Below, one piece after another: positions 34,895 to 42,880 of a stretch of DNA of 64,000 nt. The first letter of the stretch is position 1. Every line of letters begins with the position of its first letter. Under the pieces are notes generated by a model. It worked only from the letters and a program-made list of their open reading frames with translations. It searched no databases and was not told the DNA's origin. The stretch comes from Falsiroseomonas tokyonensis (GTDB lineage Bacteria > Pseudomonadota > Alphaproteobacteria > Acetobacterales > Acetobacteraceae): NCBI RefSeq assembly GCF_019024325.1, contig NZ_JAFNJS010000001.1, positions 372,001-436,000 on the forward strand, read 5' to 3'. A program made the translations under genes and the position numbers.

Positions 34895-35584
34895 TCAGAC
34901 GCTGATCCGCAGCTTCTCCACATCCTGGAAGGTCAGCGTCTCGCCGTTGATGGTCAGCTGGCCGGCGAAGCTCACGGGCTGCCCCTGGGCGTTGGTGAAG
35001 GTGACGTAGCCCTCCGAGTTGACCTGCATGGTCAGCCCGCCGGTCCACATGTTGAGGCCGGATTGAAGCTGCTGCAGCGTCACGCTGGGCAGGGTGATCG
35101 TGTCCTGGCCCGGGCCGCCCTGGAAGCTGTCGTTGCCGCTGCCCGGCGCCCAGACGAAGGAGTCATCGCCCATGCCGCCCTTGACATAATCCGCCGAGCC
35201 GTCATTCGCGCCGCCATCCATGATGTCATTGCCATCGCCGCCGAATATCTGGTCGGTACCGCCGCCGCCGAGCAGGATGTCGTTGCCCTGCCCGCCCTGG
35301 AGCTGGTCGTTGCCTTCGCCGCTATGCATGAAGTCGTTGCCGGCTTCGCCGAACAGCAGATTCTGCCCGTCGCCGCCTTGCACGTTGTCGTCGCCGTCGC
35401 CAGCCTGAACCTGGTCGTCGCCCTGGCCGGTGCTGATGAGGTCGCTGCCGCCCTGGCCGAACACCAGGTCGTTCTCGTGACCGGTGGTGATGGTGTCATG
35501 ACCCGGGGTGCCCTGCGCCTGCTGGCCGCCGCTCACCTTGCTCAGGGCGCTGCTCTCGATTGCCTCGGGATTCGTGCTGGTCAT
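34895..35584 (-). CDS. RTX-repeat protein with a double-glycine leader (copy C)
   Basis: 229 residues from the ATG at 35584. The leader ends SALSKVSGG at about residue 20. About ten GGxGxD-type repeats follow (GNDFMHSGEGND, GGDGNDIMDGG and others), then the same C-terminal module as copy A: QPVSFAGQLTINGETLTFQDVEKLRI. It is the first gene of the three-copy cassette, 69 bases from copy B. The pairing of an N-terminal GG leader with an RTX body in every copy argues that both parts are functional. Expected product: secreted calcium-binding protein of unknown activity. Confidence 0.75.
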   Translation of the reverse strand: MTSTNPEAIESSALSKVSGGQQAQGTPGHDTITTGHENDLVFGQGGSDLISTGQGDDQVQAGDGDDNVQGGDGQNLLFGEAGNDFMHSGEGNDQLQGGQGNDILLGGGGTDQIFGGDGNDIMDGGANDGSADYVKGGMGDDSFVWAPGSGNDSFQGGPGQDTITLPSVTLQQLQSGLNMWTGGLTMQVNSEGYVTFTNAQGQPVSFAGQLTINGETLTFQDVEKLRISV

Positions 35585-35698
35585 CGGAGCGTCCTTCTGC
35601 ATGCGTTCCGATGAGCGAACCCTATCCGGGGATCCGGCACACTGGAACGTGACTTTTTCCAGTCATCGCCATAGGCGCTGCCGATGGGCGGGCTCGGC

Positions 35699-35962
35699 TC
35701 AGCGCAGATCGGTCGGCCCGAAGGCGTCAGGCAGCAGGGCCGCAATGGTGGTGGCGCGCGGCGTGCCATCGGCGGCGTGGCTCAGCGCGCGCAGCGCGCC
35801 ATCGGGCGAGAATTCCGACAGCACCTGCCGGCACATCCCGCAGGGTGCCAGCGCCACGCCCGGCGGGCCGGCGATCGCGATGGCGGTGAAGCGCCGATGC
35901 CCGCGCGCCACGGCCGCCAACACCGCGCCGCGCTCGGCGGGGCCACCGTCGGCGCCGTGTCG
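35699..35962 (-). pseudogene. Cytidine deaminase, C-terminal half only
   Basis: The frame reads AERGAVLAAVARGHRRFTAIAIAG, then PCGMCRQVL and a C-terminal ALLPDAFGP. PCGMCRQ is the zinc-binding PCxxC of cytidine deaminase. The N-terminal half, including the CAE zinc/catalytic segment, is gone, and the sequence before it belongs to the DUF3489 N-terminal half. No activity is expected. The junction is an illegitimate fusion. Confidence 0.75.
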
Positions 35963-36249
35963 GCCACCGCGTCGCCCTCATTCGGGTCTATGCCGATGGC
36001 GCGCAGCCCCTCGTCGGTGATGCGCGCTACGATCCAGGTGCCATCCTCGTCCTGACGCCAGCCCAGGCCCACGTAATCCTGCGGGGCGTTGATCTCGGTG
36101 AGCAGGTTGTTCTTGATCAGGCTGCGGAACACCGCGTTGCGCGCGGCAGCGGGCAGGATCTTCGGCGCGCGGGCGAGGCCCATCTCGTGTTGCGCGGCGG
36201 CGCTCAGGATCACGCGCTGCGTGTCGGAAAGCTTCGGCATGGGGGTCAT
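35950..36249 (-). pseudogene. N-terminal half of a DUF3489-type protein
   Basis: From the ATG at 36249 the sequence MTPMPKLSDTQRVILSAAAQ and the later ARITDEGLRAIGIDPNEGD match the N-terminal half of DUF3489 proteins, a winged-helix-like region. After a typical Ala/Pro linker (ADTAPTVAP) the frame runs into cytidine deaminase sequence read out of frame. The expected DUF3489 domain is 2.6 kb away at 33008-33340, on the same strand. The RTX cassette lies between the two halves. Confidence 0.65.
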
Positions 36250-36265
36250 TGGGTTCTCCGGGTCC

Positions 36266-36286
36266 AGCACCCGACCATCCGGGTGC
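36266..36286. terminator. 8-bp hairpin upstream of the DUF3489 N-half
   Basis: AGCACCCG (36266-36273) pairs with CGGGTGCT (36279-36286). On the minus strand it follows an orphan reading frame end (VADATAKLKEVADAHF, stop near 36353), so it may be the terminator of a lost gene. No T-run. Confidence 0.4.
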
Positions 36287-36494
36287 TACGACCCCGAGCC
36301 CCCGCAGGCCTGGCCTGCCGGGGCGGGCGCGGTGTCGGGCGGCGCCGGCTACGCCGCGTATTCGCCGCGGCGGAAATGCGCGTCGGCGACTTCCTTCAGT
36401 TTCGCGGTGGCGTCGGCCACCCTATTGCCCTCCCTAGATTCCCGATGTGGGACAGCTCGGGGAGCTACCCCCGCACAGTCGCCAGCTCCCGTCC

Positions 36495-37052
36495 TTAGGC
36501 TGCAAGCCCCAGCGCAGCGCGTTTCGTGGTGAGCGCCTCCTGCTCACACCGAGCCAACTCTGCCATGACCACTTGCCGGAGCGAGTCCGCGGCGACCGCC
36601 TCCGGCACGCCGAGCTTCGATGCCAGCGCCGGTGCTGCACGATCCGGCCAGCTCTGCCACGTGTCCCGCGAGCCTGCGGCGATGCTAGCCTGGAGCCGAG
36701 CCTGGCGTTCCAGCATCTCGGCAGGCGCCGGGCCAGAGAAAGTCCGCGCATGCCAAACCCGCGGGACCGTAACTACCGAGACCTCGTAGGGGCGCCACAA
36801 GGGCGGCGCAGCATTGTCGACCATGGAGCCGAGCGACACCCCGGACAGGGTGCCGTCGGCCACCAGGGCGGCTACCTCGGCTCCACGGCCGGTCGAGGCA
36901 AAGCGCATCAGCAAGGCCAAACAGTCGCCTTCGATCCACGCTGTGACCACCCGTCCGAGCACCGCACCCAGGTGGCGCTCGTGGTCGGCCAGCACCGGCG
37001 CACGTCCGGAGGCCAAGAGAGAGAGGTCCGCCTTTGCTGGGTCAAACAGCAC
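36495..37052 (-). pseudogene. Phage prohead-protease-like fragment
   Basis: 185 residues resembling the HK97-type prohead protease core: LADHERHLGAVLGRV, RFASTGRGAEVAALVADGTLSGVSLG and a terminal helical part. Family members cut the scaffold during capsid assembly. The 5' part with the catalytic His region is not convincing and the frame upstream runs directly into the TrbI remnant at about 37070, so the gene is truncated. No other capsid, portal or terminase gene was found. Confidence 0.5.
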
Positions 37053-37072
37053 GCGATCGTCGCTGTAGTCAG

Positions 37073-37640
37073 TCAGATCTGCCCGGGCAGGTCGGAGCGG
37101 AGGCCGGTGAGCAGCGCGGCGGGGATGACGCTGCCGGCCTGGATGACGAAGGGGCTTGCCGGTGCCTGGAGGCGGTCCGCTGAGGTCGTGCGCCGATCCG
37201 CCTGGCCTCCGAGGGAGGCGGTGCGGCGATCGGTCGCATCCTGGCGTATGGGAAATGCGCCGGGTTCCATAGCTTGCGGCCCGGCCGGCTCGGCGCCGCG
37301 CGGCGCACTGCGCGCCTCGACCTGCACGAAGAGCCGGCTGGTGCGCGCAGACTCGATCTCCTGCAGCCGCCGCCGCTCGGCAGGATCGGCGGTCGTGGGC
37401 GTGGCCGGCGGCACGACCGGCAGACCACGCTCCTGCGCCCGCAGGATCGGGCGGCCCAGATCGCCCGGCAGCGGCGGCCCAAGCTGCGGGATGCCAGCAT
37501 AATCACGCGGCAGGATGGCCAAGCCATCGGCCTGCGGGTTGCGGTCCGTGTTGTAGAGCTCGCGCGGCCCCTCGCCGCCGCTCCGGCCCTGGAGCGCGAC
37601 GATCAGCGCCCCCCTGATCCCGAGTCCGGCCACGACCCCA
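37073..37640 (-). pseudogene. trbI: TrbI fragment (conjugative type IV secretion)
   Basis: The frame contains GPRELYNTDRN, LPRDYAGIPQLGPPLPGDLG, EIESARTSRLFVQVEAR and SPFVIQAGSVIPAALLTG with SDLPGQI, all characteristic of the Ti-type conjugal transfer protein TrbI, which spans the periplasm in the transfer channel. It ends at a TGA right after DLPGQI, where the large conserved C-terminal barrel should begin, and it is joined upstream to TrbB sequence. The remaining trb genes between trbB and trbI are deleted. Confidence 0.8.
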
Positions 37641-37644
37641 GGAT

Positions 37645-37795
37645 CGGCGCACCGCATTGGAGCTCGCGCGTGTCCTCGATCAGCACGACACGGCCGCCAT
37701 CCCGCGCCACCTCGGCGAGCAGGGCGTTGGTCAGCGTGGCCTTGCCGGTGGAGGTGCCACCGGCGACGAGGATGTTGCGTCGCTCCGAGGCCGGA
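37645..37795 (-). pseudogene. trbB: TrbB ATPase fragment
   Basis: About 50 residues in one minus-strand frame: RRNILVAGGTSTGKATLTNALLA followed by GRVVLIEDTRELQCGAP. This is the Walker A and adjacent part of the conjugal-transfer ATPase TrbB; the Walker A reads GKAT instead of GKTT. The IS5-type transposase begins exactly at its upstream end (37795) and TrbI sequence follows at its downstream end, so both sides are broken. Confidence 0.7.
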
Positions 37796-38592
37796 TGACC
37801 GAGCCTGGCCGAAAGACGAAGCGCTACCCGTCCGACCTGACGGACGAGGAATGGAAGCGGATCGAACCGCTGCTGCCGAAGCCCTCACGGCGGGGACGCA
37901 AACCAGTGGTCGATCTGCGCGAGGTGCTGAACGCAATCCGCTACATGGCGCGCAGCGCGGGCGGGTGGCGGATGTTGCCCGTGCACTTTGGCCCCTGGCA
38001 GACCGTCTACTGGTGGTTCCGGCGCTTCGTCCAGCGCCTGCTGTTTCGCACCATTCACGACATGGCGCTTATGCTGGACCGAGAGGCGGCAGGCCGGGAG
38101 GCCAGCCCCACAGGCGGTGTGCTCGACAGCCAGACGATGAAGGCGCTGTTCGCCGAGGCGCGTGGCAATGATGGCGGAAAGCGTATCGTAGGCCGCAAGC
38201 GCCATGTCGCCGTGGGCACGGACGGGCGGCTGCTGATGGTGAACCTCAGCTCCGCCGACGTGTCGGACAGCGCAGGCGCGCAGACCATCCTCGGCGCCAT
38301 CCGCAAGCGCTGGCCGTGGCTGAAGAACCTGTTCGCTGACGCGGGCTACGACCGCACGCAGCTCATGGACCAGGCTGCCTTCCTCGACTTTGTGGTCGAG
38401 ATCGTCCGCCGCTCTGACAAGGCGGCGGGCTTCAAGGTCATCCCGCGTCGATGGGTTATCGAGCGCACGTTCGGCTGGATGATCCGCTGGCGCCGCCTGG
38501 TGCGCGACTACGAGAAGCGCCTCGACGTATCCGAGGCCATGATCCACGTCGCCATGGGCGCCGTGCTGCTCCGACGCGTCGCCCATCGGTGA
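37795..38592 (+). mobile_element. IS5-family transposase
   Basis: 265 residues opening RYPSDLTDEEWKRIEPLLP, a standard IS5/IS427-type start, with a helix-turn-helix region, the DDE set visible as GGVLDSQTMK, FADAGYDRTQ and the final RRWVIERTFGW block. The right terminal repeat appears just after the gene (GATTCTCAAACGGACTC at about 38591-38607). No matching left terminal repeat lies upstream of the ATG, where trbB sequence ends. The protein looks intact, but the element may not be movable. Confidence 0.85.
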
Positions 38593-38607
38593 TTCTCAAA
38601 CGGACTC

Positions 38608-38974
38608 TAACGCTTCACCAGCGGAATGTAGTCGCCGTGGGTGTCGTGAATAGTGCGGGTTGGGCACGTCCTGAAATTGCGGGCGACCGCGGCCATGAAA
38701 GCGGGCGCTTCCGCACCGGCGCAGCGCAAGGGCCCTCATTCGCAGGCCGCCCCGCTCTGCCGCGAGCGCCACTGCATCGAAAGTATGTTCGGGAGGGTCA
38801 GGCACTGATCCACAGCGTCAAGCCATGTTTCAGCAATGAGCCGTGACGCTAGGTGTTGGCACGGATGTCCATCTTTGCAGGGCCGCCCCAGATAATCGCC
38901 GTCGGATGCACCCAAAGCGCATGAGCGGTGTGACCGGCAGGCCTGAAAGCGTCAGGTGAAGGGGAGCGGCAACG
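38608..38974. other. Intergenic stretch with a minus-strand remnant
   Basis: A minus-strand frame with a stop near 38612 ends THGDYIPLVKR, which looks like the tail of a real protein, but no start or family could be assigned. Nothing else supported. Confidence 0.35.
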
Positions 38975-39334
38975 TTGCATGGTAAAAACCTGATCATGGC
39001 CGGCGCGCTTCTGGCCACTGTAGTGGCCTGTGGGCAGACGGCCGTACCGGCCAGGAGCTTCGGGGCTGGCACGACAGGCCAGCTTCTGGAGGCCTGCACG
39101 GCGCCCTCCGGCGATCCCTCGCATGGCGAGGCGATGCAGTTCTGCCGTGGCTTCGTGCTCGGGGTTCTGGCGCGACAGCGCGATGACGGGAGCCGTTGCA
39201 CGCTGTCGCCGGACTGGCGGCAGACCCTGGCCGGATACGCCGCCTGGGCCCACGCCAACCCGATCCACCTGGACGACGATCCGGCGCGCAGCGTGGTGGA
39301 GTTCCTCGACCTGCACGGCCGCTGTTCAGGCTGA
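38975..39334 (+). CDS. Rap1a/Tai-like secreted or lipidated protein
   Basis: 119 residues from a TTG with AAGGGGAG nine bases upstream; an ATG at 38996 is the alternative. A signal segment ends at TVVACG, a possible lipobox. The rest fits the Rap1a/Tai fold: LLEACTAP, EAMQFCRGFVLGVLA, CTLSPDWRQTLAGYAAW and ARSVVEFLDLHGRC, with Cys residues placed to form disulfides. Rap1a-type proteins protect against type VI effectors in Serratia, but many alphaproteobacterial members have no T6SS neighbour, as here. Confidence 0.65.
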   Translation: MHGKNLIMAGALLATVVACGQTAVPARSFGAGTTGQLLEACTAPSGDPSHGEAMQFCRGFVLGVLARQRDDGSRCTLSPDWRQTLAGYAAWAHANPIHLDDDPARSVVEFLDLHGRCSG

Positions 39335-39399
39335 ATCGGCTTGCTTGATCTGCACGGCCCGCGTGGGCCGCGCCTTCGAACCACATTGGGAGAGTGACG

Positions 39400-40332
39400 A
39401 TGAAGACCATGGGAACCGAACTGGCCGTCGCACACAGGGCGGACCGGCAGCCAGCCGCGATCCGGCTGGCGGCGCTGGCCCTCATTGCCATTCCCGCGCT
39501 GATCGCAGCGCCGGTCGCGGCCCAGCAGAACCAGGGCCAGCGAGGCGCTCAAGGCCAGCAGGGCGCGCAGGGCCAGCAGGGCGCGCAGGGCCAGCAGGGC
39601 GCGCAGGGCCAGCAGGGCGCGCAGGGCCAGCAAAACGCACAGGGCCAGGGCCAGCAGGCGGGCCAGGGCAGCACCTCCGAAGGTCGCTCCACCAACGCGC
39701 TCGTCTTCTTCCTGCGTGACACCGACCGGAGCCTGCCCCGTGTGACGTCCGAGGAACTGTACCGCGGCGTCCGCGCCTCCCGGATCATGGACCAGGAGGT
39801 GTTTGGCGGGAACGGCAACGACCTCGGCGACGTGCAGGACATCATCGCTGGCCCGGATGGCCGCATCCGCGCCATCGTCGTCGAAGGCGGCGGCTTCCTC
39901 GAGATCGGCGACGCTGCCTTCCGTGTGCCGTGGAACGAGGTCGGCCTGACGCCGGGCACCAGCGGCATCCGGGTCGAGATGACGGAGCAGCGGGCGCAGG
40001 CCTATGACCTTTTCGATGGTCCGGAGACGCTGGTCACGGGTCCGCGCGAGTACCGGCTGTCCGAGGTCATCGGCGACTATGCGCGGCTCAGCAACGGCGC
40101 CGGCTATGGCCGCGTCTCCGATGTCGTGATCGGCCCTGACGGCCGCATCTCCGGCGTTCTCGTGACGCGCGGCATCGGCTGGGGCGGCGGTGCCTACGGC
40201 TTCCCCTATTACGGCTACGACTACGGCTTCGAGCCGGGCAACGACTATTACGGCCTTCCCTACGCCACGACGGACGCGGCGGCCACCGCGCCGCGCATCG
40301 ACTACGGGCTGTTCGACGACGGGATCCTCTAG
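39400..40332 (+). CDS. Exported PRC-barrel protein with (GAQGQQ) repeats
   Basis: 310 residues from the ATG at 39400. A signal peptide ends APVAAQ. Residues 47-90 are a low-complexity run of GAQGQQ repeats, encoded by 18-nt tandem units at 39544-39633. Two PRC-barrel-like domains follow (around 115-190 and 205-275), with GPDGRIRAIVVEGGGFLEIGD and VVIGPDGRISGVLV as matching strands. A Tyr/Gly-rich tail closes the protein. PRC barrels bind RNA, photosynthetic or envelope partners; the role here is unknown. It starts a run of four small envelope genes. Confidence 0.75.
   Translation: MKTMGTELAVAHRADRQPAAIRLAALALIAIPALIAAPVAAQQNQGQRGAQGQQGAQGQQGAQGQQGAQGQQGAQGQQNAQGQGQQAGQGSTSEGRSTNALVFFLRDTDRSLPRVTSEELYRGVRASRIMDQEVFGGNGNDLGDVQDIIAGPDGRIRAIVVEGGGFLEIGDAAFRVPWNEVGLTPGTSGIRVEMTEQRAQAYDLFDGPETLVTGPREYRLSEVIGDYARLSNGAGYGRVSDVVIGPDGRISGVLVTRGIGWGGGAYGFPYYGYDYGFEPGNDYYGLPYATTDAAATAPRIDYGLFDDGIL
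39544..39633 (+). repeat. Tandem 18-nt repeat, five near-identical units
   Basis: Units of GGCGCGCAGGGCCAGCAG repeat in frame five times, then decay to about 39660. They encode Gly-Ala-Gln-Gly-Gln-Gln in the PRC-barrel protein. Such runs change copy number by slippage, giving proteins of variable linker length. Confidence 0.85.
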
Positions 40333-40415
40333 GCACCCGACGCGGGGCTGCGCCACGCGCGCAGCTCCGCACTCAACCCGGGACAAGCCCAAACCCTGGA
40401 CAAGGAAGAAGAGCC

Positions 40416-40742
40416 ATGAAGATCAGCAAGCCGCTTCTCGCCCTTGGGTTCATGCTGGGTGGCGGCCTGGCCGCGGCACCGGCCATGGCGCAACCCGAGG
40501 AACGCGAGGGTTTCGAAATGTTCGGTCGCGGCGAGCGCGGCTGGTTCGAGGGACGGCCGGAGGTCTTCGGCGAAGGCCGTCGCGGCTGGTTCGAGGAGCG
40601 CGAGCGCGAGGATCGCGCGCGGTTCGAGCGCGGCTACCAGCAGGGTCGCATGGACGAACGCCGCGACCGCATGCGCCGCGAAGCCTATCGGGACGGTGAG
40701 CGCGACGATGGCTGGTTCGGTGGCGACGGGCTGTTCGACTGA
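40416..40742 (+). CDS. Small exported Arg/Glu-rich protein
   Basis: 108 residues. A signal peptide (MKISKPLLALGFMLGG..AMAQ) is followed by a highly charged chain with a duplicated GRGERGWFEGRP/GEGRRGWFEER segment and an RDRMRREAYRDGERDDGWFGGDG tail. Predicted to be largely helical and periplasmic. No family recognised. It lies 83 bases after the PRC-barrel gene, in the same direction. Confidence 0.65.
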   Translation: MKISKPLLALGFMLGGGLAAAPAMAQPEEREGFEMFGRGERGWFEGRPEVFGEGRRGWFEEREREDRARFERGYQQGRMDERRDRMRREAYRDGERDDGWFGGDGLFD

Positions 40743-40792
40743 CCACCCTTCGCGTGATCCACACGCGGCGACACGACGCATGGGAGGCAATC

Positions 40793-41602
40793 ATGGCGGC
40801 ACCGGAAAAGAGCCTTTGGCGCTCCTCCACCCTCATCGGCGCGAGCGTGAAGGCCACGGATGATTCGATCGGCAGCGTCCACGACATCCTGTTCGACGAT
40901 CAGGATTGGGCGGTGCGCTGGCTTGTCGTGGATACCGGGTCCTGGCTGCCGGGCCGCAAGGTGCTGCTACCGACATCCGTCCTCGGCAGGCCGGATACGG
41001 CGACGGGCGCAGTCTCGGTCACGGCGGTGCGGGAGCAGGTGAAGGACAGCCCGGGCAGGAGCGAGGACGAACCCGTCTCGCGCCAGATGGAGACCGAAGT
41101 CTACGGCTATTACGGCTGGTCTCCGTACTGGCATGCGGGTACGGCGGCCTTCTCGGGGACTTTGCTGCCGGTGCCTGGAGAGGCCGCGGCCGCCCCCACC
41201 CCTGGCCAGGGCACGATGAATGCCGGCGAGACGCCTCCTGGCGCCGGCGCGGCGCAGAGGCAGGCGGGCGACCCGCATCTGCGCAGCATGAAGGAGGTGA
41301 CCGGCTACTACATTCGCGCGAACGACGACGACATCGGCCATGTCGAGGAGTTCCTGCTCGATGAGGCTGGCTGGGCCATCCGCTACATCGTGGTCGACAC
41401 GCGGAACTGGTGGCCGGGCAAGCAGGTGCTGCTCGCGCCGAAGTGGATCCGGGAGGTCGATTGGGGCGAACGGAAGCTGCGTGTCGACATCACCCGGGAG
41501 CAGGTCGAGGCCGGCCCCGACTACACGCCCACCGCCGCCACTGACCGCGCCTATGAGCAGCGGCTCTACGCGCATTACGGTCAGATCCCGTACTGGATCT
41601 GA
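40793..41602 (+). CDS. PRC-barrel domain protein, two barrels, cytosolic
   Basis: 269 residues from the ATG at 40793, with GGGAGG upstream. Two PRC-barrel units are separated by a Pro/Gly-rich linker: the first with DSIGSVHDILFDDQDWAVRW, the second with NDDDIGHVEEFLLDEAGWAIRY. Each unit repeats the RWLVVDTGSWLPGRKVLL theme. No signal peptide. This double form is common in alphaproteobacteria near stress genes; function unproven. Confidence 0.8.
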   Translation: MAAPEKSLWRSSTLIGASVKATDDSIGSVHDILFDDQDWAVRWLVVDTGSWLPGRKVLLPTSVLGRPDTATGAVSVTAVREQVKDSPGRSEDEPVSRQMETEVYGYYGWSPYWHAGTAAFSGTLLPVPGEAAAAPTPGQGTMNAGETPPGAGAAQRQAGDPHLRSMKEVTGYYIRANDDDIGHVEEFLLDEAGWAIRYIVVDTRNWWPGKQVLLAPKWIREVDWGERKLRVDITREQVEAGPDYTPTAATDRAYEQRLYAHYGQIPYWI

Positions 41603-41629
41603 ATCCCCGGCACAGGACAGGGAAACGCC

Positions 41630-42199
41630 ATGAACCGCATCCTCCCCTTGCTATTCGCTGCAAGCCTGCTGGCACCCTGCGGCACCGCCTTCGGCCAGGC
41701 TGGGGTCAAGGTGGCAGCCGAAGGCTTCGCCGACCCTGCGACGACGTCGGCCCGGCAGCTGGACCGGGCGGAACGGCATCTGCTCGCCGCGCTGCACGAA
41801 CTGCGCAGGCAACCGGATGGACCTCGGCGCGATGCGGCGCTCGACCGGGCGAGGCAGGCGCTGGTGCGCACGCAGGCGGCGCGCGGCACGATTATAGGCA
41901 CCGCGGATCCAACCAGCCTTCAGGATCATGAGTCACAGCGCATGGCGCGTGCCGTGCTTCAGGCGGTGTCGCAGGCCCGGGACGCAGCCACCGGCGGCGA
42001 CCGCGAAGGCATCGCCTATGCCATCGACCGCGCCGAGCATGCCCTATCCATGGCCGCCCTGAACCCGCTGGAGCGGGAGGTGGTGGATGAATGGCTGAAC
42101 GTGGCCAAGGCCGCGCTGGACCGCGGCGACCGGCCCGCGGTCCGGCGCGCGCTGGAGCAGGCGGAGTGGGCCTTCCGCGGCGTCGACCCGGCGGGCTGA
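41630..42199 (+). CDS. Exported helical protein, unknown family
   Basis: 189 residues with a clear signal peptide (MNRILPLLFAASLLAP..AFGQ). The mature chain is rich in Ala, Arg and Glu and reads as four or five amphipathic helices with repeated AL..A...L spacing. No Cys after the signal and no metal motif. Fourth gene of the envelope group, 27 bases after the PRC-barrel gene. Not recognised. Confidence 0.65.
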   Translation: MNRILPLLFAASLLAPCGTAFGQAGVKVAAEGFADPATTSARQLDRAERHLLAALHELRRQPDGPRRDAALDRARQALVRTQAARGTIIGTADPTSLQDHESQRMARAVLQAVSQARDAATGGDREGIAYAIDRAEHALSMAALNPLEREVVDEWLNVAKAALDRGDRPAVRRALEQAEWAFRGVDPAG

Positions 42200-42626
42200 G
42201 CGACAATTTCCATGGCAGGCGCACCGCGCGTCCTGCGGCATCATGGCCCAGCCACGCACAGCCAGCGGCCGCGCATGGCGGGGACGGAGCGGATCAACCC
42301 CGATTTCCTCGGGCGCTTCGCCGCCAACCAGGTCGACGGCGAAACCCACAGCCCGGCGTGGCTGGTGGAAGCCCGGCGGCGCATCCTGGGCCTGCGCGCC
42401 TTCTTGTCGGTGACGGCGCAGGAGGATGCGTCGTGCGATCCTTCCTTGCTGGAGCGGCGTCGCGAAGCGCTGATCCCGGCCCTGCGCGTGGAGGGGCTGG
42501 AAGGCGCGCTACGCAGCGCGCCCACGGCGCCGGCGATGGTGCCGTGGAGGGGACGGGCGCCGGGCCGACCACCGAAGCCGGGCGGTATGTCGCGCCGGGT
42601 GTCCATCTCGGGCTTCGCCAGGGCGT

Positions 42627-42851
42627 TCAGAGCGGGGCTGCGGTGTAGACGTTGCGGCCATCGAAGCTCGCCGGTGCTTCCTTGACAACCATCCAGGCCC
42701 TCTGCGCCTCGTCCACCAGCGCCTGCTGCTGCGGCAGCACGGCGCCGGGCTGCGGGTCCCGCGTGCCCTATTCCGGCAGCGCCACCATGGTGGCGTGCAG
42801 GCGGGATCGGCCGGAAGCCGCCGCCGCGCAGACGCATTGTTCGACAGTCAT
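42627..42851 (-). pseudogene. Short unidentified remnant with an internal stop
   Basis: The minus frame from the ATG at 42851 (MTVEQCVCAAAASG) reaches a TAG at 42768-42770 and continues in the same frame as GTRDPQPGAVLPQQQALVDEAQRA to WMVVKEAPASFDGRNVYTAAPL and a TGA at 42627. The second part has ordinary protein-like composition, which suggests a gene broken by one base change. Family unknown. Bases 42212-42640 on the other strand hold an open frame without clear support. Confidence 0.4.
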
Positions 42852-42880
42852 AACTGAGTCTTTATGCGGAATGCACGGCC

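Noticed and set aside
35220-35408. Plus-strand frames inside the RTX genes that look repetitive
   Set aside because: They are the antisense of the nonapeptide repeats; the repetition comes from the RTX codons.
39544-39660. Considered as a CRISPR-like array
   Set aside because: Units are 18 nt, directly adjacent and in frame with a protein; there are no spacers.
42212-42685. 157-codon plus-strand frame after the envelope genes
   Set aside because: The first half is plausible but the second is Arg/Pro-rich and overlaps a minus-strand remnant; no start signal or family.
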